From Hygrophila difformis (taxonomy: Eukaryota; Streptophyta; Magnoliopsida; Lamiales; Acanthaceae), in NCBI GenBank assembly GCA_030278955.1, contig JAOANR010000014.1, positions 27,975,453 through 28,039,452 on the forward strand: a stretch of 64,000 nt of DNA. The letters are read 5' to 3'. How positions within the stretch are numbered: position 1 is the first letter of the stretch; the number at the start of each line of letters is the position of its first letter. The notes beneath the pieces were generated by a model, which did not search any database, was not told where the DNA came from, and saw nothing but the letters and a program-made list of their open reading frames with translations. The position numbers and the translations under genes were made by a program. Positions 58,400 to 64,000 of the stretch are shown here, one piece after another.

Positions 58400-58552
58400 C
58401 GCACGACGGATCAGCCGTGCGGACTTCAACGCGCATGGCAGGAGCTGCCGTGCGCAACTCTAGGCGCACGGAAAACCTTGCCATGCGCAACTCTCCCCGC
58501 ACGGCAAGCCTTGCCGTGCGCCAGTCACCTAGCACGGCATGCCTTGCCGTGC
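58400..58552. repeat. Hairpin array M2 between the convergent MULE genes
   Basis: Five units of about 31-33 bp, e.g. GCACGGCAAGCCTTGCCGTG, each a near-perfect dyad. Same motif family as M1, with spacers like 'caactctccc'. An A-rich tract follows at 58590-58600. Confidence 0.85.
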
Positions 58553-58826
58553 AATCTGATGGAACAGATGAAAATGTCATCTACAAACAAAAAAAAAAAC
58601 CTGCTCGGAATGGTGAAAACGTGTTACTAAAAAACAACACCAAAACACATACAAATAATAATAAGATTTTGTAAGAATATTCCAAAGAGTTACATCATCA
58701 GAAACATCTATGGATAAGCAGCAATACTAACACAAAGCAATACAATATGATCGTTATTGCAAATGCGCTGTGGATTCTGTAAATATCCACTACATGATAA
58801 AACCAGTCTGAAAATATAAAATTTCA
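58553..58826. other. Intergenic stretch below the PMD gene
   Basis: A-rich, with no frame. Presumably 3' UTR of one or both convergent genes. Confidence 0.4.
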
Positions 58827-60801
58827 TCATCCCGATGATCCGGCGCCATCATCACTACCTAGAATGCGATGCACGTGTTGTAAAGCATCGTGCAGTACGT
58901 CACCATCATGCTGATCCAAGTATGGGTCCATGTACTCCCGTGCAAAATGGCACCGCACAACATAGGGTACGGGCATCACGTATGGATGTGCCCTTGCATG
59001 ATCTCGTCCGACCCGCGGGTGAGAATGTGTAGCGGACCAATCTGCATAAGCTGGATCGCACTCCTGATCGTAACGCACGACTCTGCCCCTACGCGCGGCA
59101 TTCAAGACCATGTGATCCCAACGGCCAAATGGCTCGCCCAATCGGTACACCTGGTTCGGGTCGCCAGCTACCGCATCCTCCCCATCAGCTGAAGATGCAG
59201 GTGGTGGTATGTCTGGACATGCCCGAGTTGACGAAGAACACGGTCAGGCATATAGGGCTCAACAATAGCGCCCGCAGATATGTACCCCTGAAACCATGAC
59301 ACCTCTGGCTGTGGGAACACCGCACACATCGTCCTGTAAGGATCAAACACAACTTAAAATTGAAATGGTTAGTATTATTAAATACTGGTTTGAACATTGA
59401 AAATGATTTACCTAAATAATACCTGGTCCAATGTCAACTCGTCGATCGTCTCTCGCCAGGCTCTGACTCGTTCGATGGTCGCAGCGCCTTGAGCCGACGG
59501 CGACCACCGACGACACAGTGGATCATGGACTGTATAGTGGGGATCCTCGGCCGGTCTCGCGAGGGTGGGGAAATGCTCATAAATCCAAGCATGTTAAATG
59601 GTTGGGTACATGTCAGGAGTGAAGGGTAAAAAAAAAGATGTATCTACAAAAATATATCGGTTTACCTCGAGCAAAGTCCAACACCCGACAACTTGTTTCG
59701 TCTTGTTTGCAGATGCAAGGCCCAGTTGCCTATACAGATAGGCAAGGACTGCGGCTCCCCAAGCGTAGTCCTGTATGCGCCCGAAACGAACAAGAAACTC
59801 CAACCAGTTCACGGACACTCGCGACCCGCTCTTGTTTGGGAACAATACTGTCCCAAACACGTAGAGAAGGTATGCACGAGCACTCTGCTTCGCGACCCGG
59901 CGATCACGCGACACTGCCCTACCCTTGAAACTCTCATAGAGCCACGTCGGTCCGATTACTTGACCCTGTACCTTCCCCATCTCAGCCTGCACACGCTCCA
60001 GCGGTGCTCCAAGCGCATCGGAAACCTCCCGGGGTGTGTGTGGTGAATCCGCTGCAAGCATAAATATTAATTAAAGTCGATAAAAATTGATAAATGCAAA
60101 GAATATAAAAGGTATATCTTACCGCTGCGATGCGATACAACCAGACGACATGTAGCAGGGAGACCAAGCAGACAAAACACATCATCCAGCATGATGGTCA
60201 TCTCGCCGAATGGCATATGGAATGTGTTTGTCACCGGGTGCCACCTCTCGATAAACGCCGAAATCAAATTCTTGTTCGGTGTCCCATAATAGATATGTCA
60301 CATACGGTGCATCCCATAGGTGCTGATATAATGGATGAAACGTCTCATCTACCTATGCTCCTCGTCGAAATCCCACGCTAGCAACTTCGCAACGTGGCTA
60401 TGGAACCTCAGAGGAGACCGCTCACGTCCATTGCATATCGCGTATGCAACATGGGACCTAAACTGTAGCAACATAGGTGTGGAGATGTGGTCGTCGTTGT
60501 CCTCCTCCTCGGCCTGTGGAGCGGGAACCGGCTCCTCACCAAGGTCGCTGGCCTGCTCCTCGCGTTCGTCGCCTGCCTGCTCATCGCGACGGTCGTCTGC
60601 CTGCTCCTCGTGACGGTCGTCACCCGGATCCTCGTGATGGGTGTCCGCCGCTACCCCGTAATGCTCGTCACCTTGATCCTCATGACGGTCGTCACCCTGA
60701 TCCACATGATGGGTGTCGGCCCCTACCCCGTAATGCTCGTCTGCCTGCTCGTCCTGATATGGTATCAGCTCATTCCCCTGAACAGGTGCATCGTCAACCA
60801 C
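58827..60801 (-). pseudogene. Plant mobile domain (PMD) protein gene of the MULE
   Basis: Related to the aminotransferase-like/MAIN family found in host genes and in plant transposons. An acidic, repetitive N-terminus (60801-60349) is followed by YGTPNKNLISAFIERWHPVTN and FHMPFGEMTIMLDDVFCLLGLP, the PMD signature. Introns: 60052-60122 (GTAAGA...TTGCAG), one from 59665 (GTAAAC) whose acceptor near 59593 appears mutated, and one between 59423 and 59334 (GTATTA...TTACAG). Later blocks include VNWLEFLVRFGRIQDYAWGAAVLAYLYRQL and IVEPYMPDRVLRQLG. Frame changes near 60330 and 59170 and stops make it a pseudogene. It is transcribed toward the transposase gene. Role in the element is unknown. Confidence 0.82.
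60575..60755 (-). repeat. Acidic His/Asp-rich repeat in the PMD N-terminus
   Basis: Imperfect repeats of DEHYGV(G/A)ADTHH and (G/A)DDRHE. The opposite strand gives a misleading hydrophobic frame. Confidence 0.75.
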
Positions 60802-60879
60802 GACATCTCACTCCCGGACACGTTGGCCCGAGCCGAAGCAGTGGGTCGTCTGCGGTGCCGGATATAGGTACGAACAGCT

Positions 60880-61300
60880 GTGAATCAAAACAAGAAGAGT
60901 GTTAATATATGATGATATATAATACATTAAACAACCAAGAATGAAAAAAAGCATTAAAAAAAAACCAGAACAGACCGCGCAGCAGGTCGTCGCCGCGCGA
61001 CACCAGCACTCGGCAAGTGCCGAGTGTGCGCCGTGCATAATGCACGGCACCATGTGCCGCACGTCGTGCCTTGCGCACGGCGTGCTTTGCCGTGCACGCA
61101 GAGGCGTGCACGGCGCACCAGGTCCGAACGGACCTGGTGCCAGCAAGTTCATGAACTTGCTCAAAAATGTTATCAATCCCAAAAAAAAATTGCAATTAAA
61201 TGATTCCTATCTACAATAGATACTCATTAAACAATTCTAACACTATAATTCAAGATCTATTACAAATGGGTTAATTAAAATTTTAAACATAAATCCTACC
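60880..61300 (-). other. First intron of the PMD gene, with hairpin array M3
   Basis: A candidate donor (AAAAG|GTAGGA near 61300) and acceptor (TTGATTCACAG near 60882) on the minus strand surround M3 and T-rich tracts. The order array, then 'GTTCTG', then T tract, then acceptor matches the left end. Boundaries are inferred. Confidence 0.45.
60974..61161. repeat. Hairpin array M3
   Basis: A run of dyads including GCCGTGCATAATGCACGGC and a perfect 12-bp-arm palindrome at 61115-61140 (arms GCACCAGGTCCG / CGGACCTGGTGC). The last is AGCAAGTTCATGAACTTGCT (61142-61161). The outer dyads no longer share the GCACGGCA motif but are still perfectly symmetrical. Confidence 0.85.
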
Positions 61301-61679
61301 TTTTAATTTCTCCATGTGTGAGTGAGAATAATTGATGTATACTTGGGAGATTCATTTTTTCTTGCTTCAAACCAAACCCGAAGATCAATAACGAAAACTG
61401 ACCGAACAAGAACAAGAACACTGATCGAACGTTTTTTTTCCTCCAGTGAAGACCGAACAGGTGAGTGGTGGGGTGAGTGGTGGGGTGAATAATTGGGTGG
61501 GATGGTGGGGTGAATGTAGTAAATATTATAAGTGGATATTATTTTTGTATTGAAGGGTATTTGGGTAATTGAGGGTGGGGTGATTTTAGAATGTGATAAC
61601 TGTTTTAAGTTTTCTGGTGGGGTGGATTTAGATAAGGGGTGAATTTAGTAAACCATGATGTCTAAATAGCCGGCCTCTT
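61301..61679. repeat. MULE right terminal region
   Basis: Repeats of 'ggtggggtga' and 'ggtggggtggatttaga' (61460-61640), the complement of the left-end CTAAATCCACCCCACC motif, end at the inverted terminus. Presumed promoter of the PMD gene. Confidence 0.7.
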
Positions 61680-61688
61680 AGAAAATTC

Positions 61689-63563
61689 CATCTCAAGGTT
61701 TATATCAAGTATTCGCGTCACAGTTCGCGCATTTTTAATTTAAAAATTCGTTTCTCAGGCGATCGCCATGAAATTTACATAATAAACCAAACACACCCTA
61801 GTGAACAACTTTCATTCTTTACACTTTTTGAAATAAGGTGAGGAGATAGGTTGAATTTCGAGATCTTTACAGAAAATGAAATCTGCCACAATTTCAGAAA
61901 CAGCGTACTGATTTTAAAACTCGTTTTCGACCTAGTAAACGAACTCCAAAAATTATAAAAATTAACAGGCACGTACACGACACAAAATTGAACAATTTTT
62001 ATTAGAAGCTTTTTATCCAAAAACACTCCGGATCAGATCAGATTCAGGCATCAAGTTCAATTAGAAAATCTGTTCCTATTTTTTTTAAAAAAACGCAGAA
62101 CAACCAGATTGCGTTCAGAAGTCCAAAGGTTAACGAAAATTCACGAAATTTTACAGACACATTCTTGAGACAGATAGCTACAACTTTCATTTTAAATCAA
62201 AGATTAGTTTTGATGGGATCCATTATAAAAATGCCACAGAAGTCGGACGCGCATATCTGTCAACAGTTTTGATTTTGAGAAAAAATACAGGAAATACCAG
62301 ATTCTATTTCGGGGGTCAAAACTTGACGAAAATACTTGAAATTTTTACAAGATCTAGATTAAGGTGTTAGGAACAAAAGTTCAGTTTGGGGTTTTTCGTT
62401 TCGGATACTCGAAATAGGAGTTTTTGTTGGATTTCAGAAAACGCGCATAGTTGAGTTTTTGGTGACAGATTTTAAGTTCTTTATTAGATGTTATATTCCG
62501 AACGTCCCTAAGCCATCAAAATCGATACATAAGGCATTGAATTACAGAATATGAATCTTAGGACATCACAGGGGTGGTCGGGCGCCTACGGATTGCCACG
62601 AACGGATTAATCACCACGTTTCCTTCCTCCTTTAGCCATGGAAACGAAAACGCAAGAATAATCTGTAATTAGATCGAATGATTGATTTAAAGAGACGAAT
62701 AAAAATCCTAATCTACACCTTACCAACAACCTACCGCCTTGAACCTTGCTCCACACGTCCTCTTGATCGGATTTGATCGCCGGAAAAATCACAACTCAAG
62801 AACTTGGGGTTTTTGGATTGGATGAAGTTGGGAGAGAATGTGGGATGGTAGGAGGGAATTATTGGGGGTATATGATCTGAAATAAGGGGTAAGGATCATC
62901 CAAAAAATGTCCCCTATACCTTTCCCCTGAAGTTGATCGAGTTTCTATAGTAGAGGGTCGAATTATGGTAAGAAAATCACCGAAATGGCTCTGATTGTTG
63001 CTGCCTGTGTTATGGCACGGTCCCGGCGCGTTTTCTTGGGAAAAATGCGTGACGAGCTCGCGGCCTTTCTGGGCCGTGCGTTCGGACTGGGCCGTGCGAT
63101 CCCGTCGGGCCTTTTCTCATCTCTTTTGGGCTTCGGTCCACCTACGTTCTCGGGCTCGATTTTTCGGATCGTTCTCGGATTATAAATTTCTATTTTAAAT
63201 TCATTTCGAACGCGAATTAATTTCGTATTCGAAATCTTGAATCCGTCGAGTTTGAATTTCATCGGCTATTGGCTCCCGTGTAATAATTTAGTTAAATTAT
63301 TTCCGACTTCACGGGTTCTTGGAATTAATGTTTTTTTCGCTCTTGAATTTAATGCCATTTCTTTTTTGTTCAAACCATGGAATATCTTCGGGCTTCCTTT
63401 CCCTTTTTTATTCCATTTTGATCTTTTGAATTTATCGGCATGTCACCAAGCAATAATTTATTGTAATAAATTATTTTCTTCTTCTCGGAAATATTCCGGC
63501 CTTGCTCGGATTAGGATATTTATTTTTATTCCTTTGGACACAAATAAAATCTCGGGTATTACA
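61689..63563 (-). repeat. R4 3' LTR, right part
   Basis: Continues the LTR interrupted at 35891. Ends ATCTCGGGTATTACA. Small frames on both strands (62607, 62963, 63237) are not genes. Confidence 0.85.
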
Positions 63564-64000
63564 ATCTACCCTCCTTAGAAATCAATTTCGTCCCCGAAGT
63601 TGTGTCATTCTCGGAATGGTAACGCCAAGAGTAAAGTTACTCTTGTTACGCTAATCCAACATGGACAAGTGATTGCGCGCATAAAAATATTGAGGTTCTA
63701 GAAAAATTAAATTTTCACCTCGATGCGTGACGACTCCTGACGGGGTGTCACATACTCTTCCCCTTATGGCTTCAATTATGTCCCCATAACTGCATATGAA
63801 TATGTTTTACAATGGTTCGCAAGAAATTCTAAGTTCTTGATTTTTTTTTTTTTTTTTTATCGTGATTCCATCATATCTCCTAGAACATGATAACACCTCT
63901 CCCCCCAAGTAATTAAATTCCTAAGCTGATAGCTCTGGGTTTCGGTATATTTAAAGCAGATAAAATTCTGGTCGAAATCAAAGAACAATTGTATTGAAAC
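63564..64000 (-). mobile_element. R4 internal region, 3' edge
   Basis: Polypurine tract ATTTCTAAGGAGGGTAGAT (63564-63582), then 3' UTR. The palindrome is present with one change (CAATTATGTCCCCATAACTG, 63773-63792). A T tract lies at 63841-63859. Pol, gag and the 5' LTR are beyond the window. Confidence 0.8.

Larger units (their letters stand above)
35892..61679. mobile_element. Mutator-like element (MULE) with transposase/OTU and PMD genes
   Basis: Ends are inverted (GAGGGCGGCTA at 35892; reverse complement of the right end GAGGCCGGCTA) and flanked by the 9-bp duplication TTAGAAAAT (35883-35891 and 61680-61688), the MULE signature. Both subterminal regions repeat CTAAATCCACCCCACC-like motifs. 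Without later insertions it is about 7 kb. Its left gene (plus) is a FAR1-like transposase with an OTU-like domain, its right gene (minus) a PMD protein; the genes converge, as in MuDR. Each has a hairpin array in its first intron. Stop codons and frameshifts in all parts make it non-functional now. Confidence 0.9.
34755..63563 (-). mobile_element. R4: gypsy 3' LTR opened by the nested MULE
   Basis: The outer sequence 34755-35891 plus 61689-63563 reads as one LTR of about 3.0 kb, starting TGTAACACCCCGATTTTGG and ending ATTACA, with a polypurine tract directly after it. It is in the same orientation as R1-R3 but clearly more diverged. The matching internal region starts at 63564 and leaves the window. 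The base run GCATG at 34750-34754 is its left flank, so the 5' LTR outside the window should be followed by GCATG. Confidence 0.85.

Noticed and set aside
60487..60867. Plus-strand 126-codon frame with membrane-like segments (MVVVVLLLGLW...)
   Set aside because: It is the complement of the acidic His/Asp repeat of the PMD gene; the hydrophobicity is a by-product of that codon pattern.

Overview
This is plant nuclear DNA made almost entirely of transposable elements. The evidence is a plant L1-type LINE (RRM and DUF4283-like ORF1), Ty3/gypsy chromovirus (Tekay/Del-like) LTR elements, a Mutator-like element (MULE) with a plant mobile domain (PMD) gene, Stowaway, hAT and CACTA miniature elements, and GT-AG introns. 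The species cannot be named from sequence alone. I see no ordinary host gene, tRNA, rRNA or CRISPR. Every long reading frame belongs to, or sits inside, a mobile element, and most are broken.

Layout. 1-5340: 5' part of a minus-strand LINE, with ORF2 running off the left edge. 5921-6175: a GC-rich dyad array. 6530-11052: inverted repeats, an unrecognised spliced minus-strand gene with a TATA box, an upstream array of CGACGCTATA hairpins and a tRNA-Asp-type primer binding site. 11053-12631: the end of the matching LTR. 12632-26236: a complete non-autonomous gypsy element (R1, TSD CCACA) with a 2.4-kb poly(A) retroposon in its 3' LTR and a 3.6-kb MITE-bearing insert in its leader. 26242-30703: two more CGACGCTATA arrays and a diverged LTR. 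30704-33780: 3' end of gypsy element R2. 33765-34750: a foldback, a papain-like protease fragment, a Stowaway and a TRIM-like repeat pair.

34755-63563 is one 3' LTR of gypsy element R4, opened by a deep nest. A MULE (35892-61679, 9-bp TSD) entered R4. An opposite-strand LTR of the same gypsy family entered the MULE transposase gene (37252-39911, TSD GCTGC). That LTR and the 3' half of the transposase were then duplicated in tandem. A ~170-bp CACTA MITE (TSD TAT) entered the second LTR copy, and R3, an 11-kb gypsy element (TSD TCGGT), entered the CACTA. R3 has lost gag, protease and the RT catalytic core and carries a ~2.4-kb foreign block with an antisense 'putative plant transposon protein' gene and a convergent coiled-coil ORF.

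How it works together. The MULE resembles MuDR: one gene starts near each end and the two converge. The left gene encodes a FAR1-like MULE transposase followed by an OTU-like domain; the right gene encodes a PMD protein. Both genes have a first-intron array of short GC-rich hairpins, and a third array lies between their 3' ends. R1-R4 share LTR termini, polypurine tract and a 20-bp palindrome at the pol stop, so they are one family, but each carries a different tandem repeat at the same LTR position.

The most unusual signals are the hairpin arrays: several unrelated motifs, all built as dyads, several lying just upstream of TATA boxes or inside first introns.
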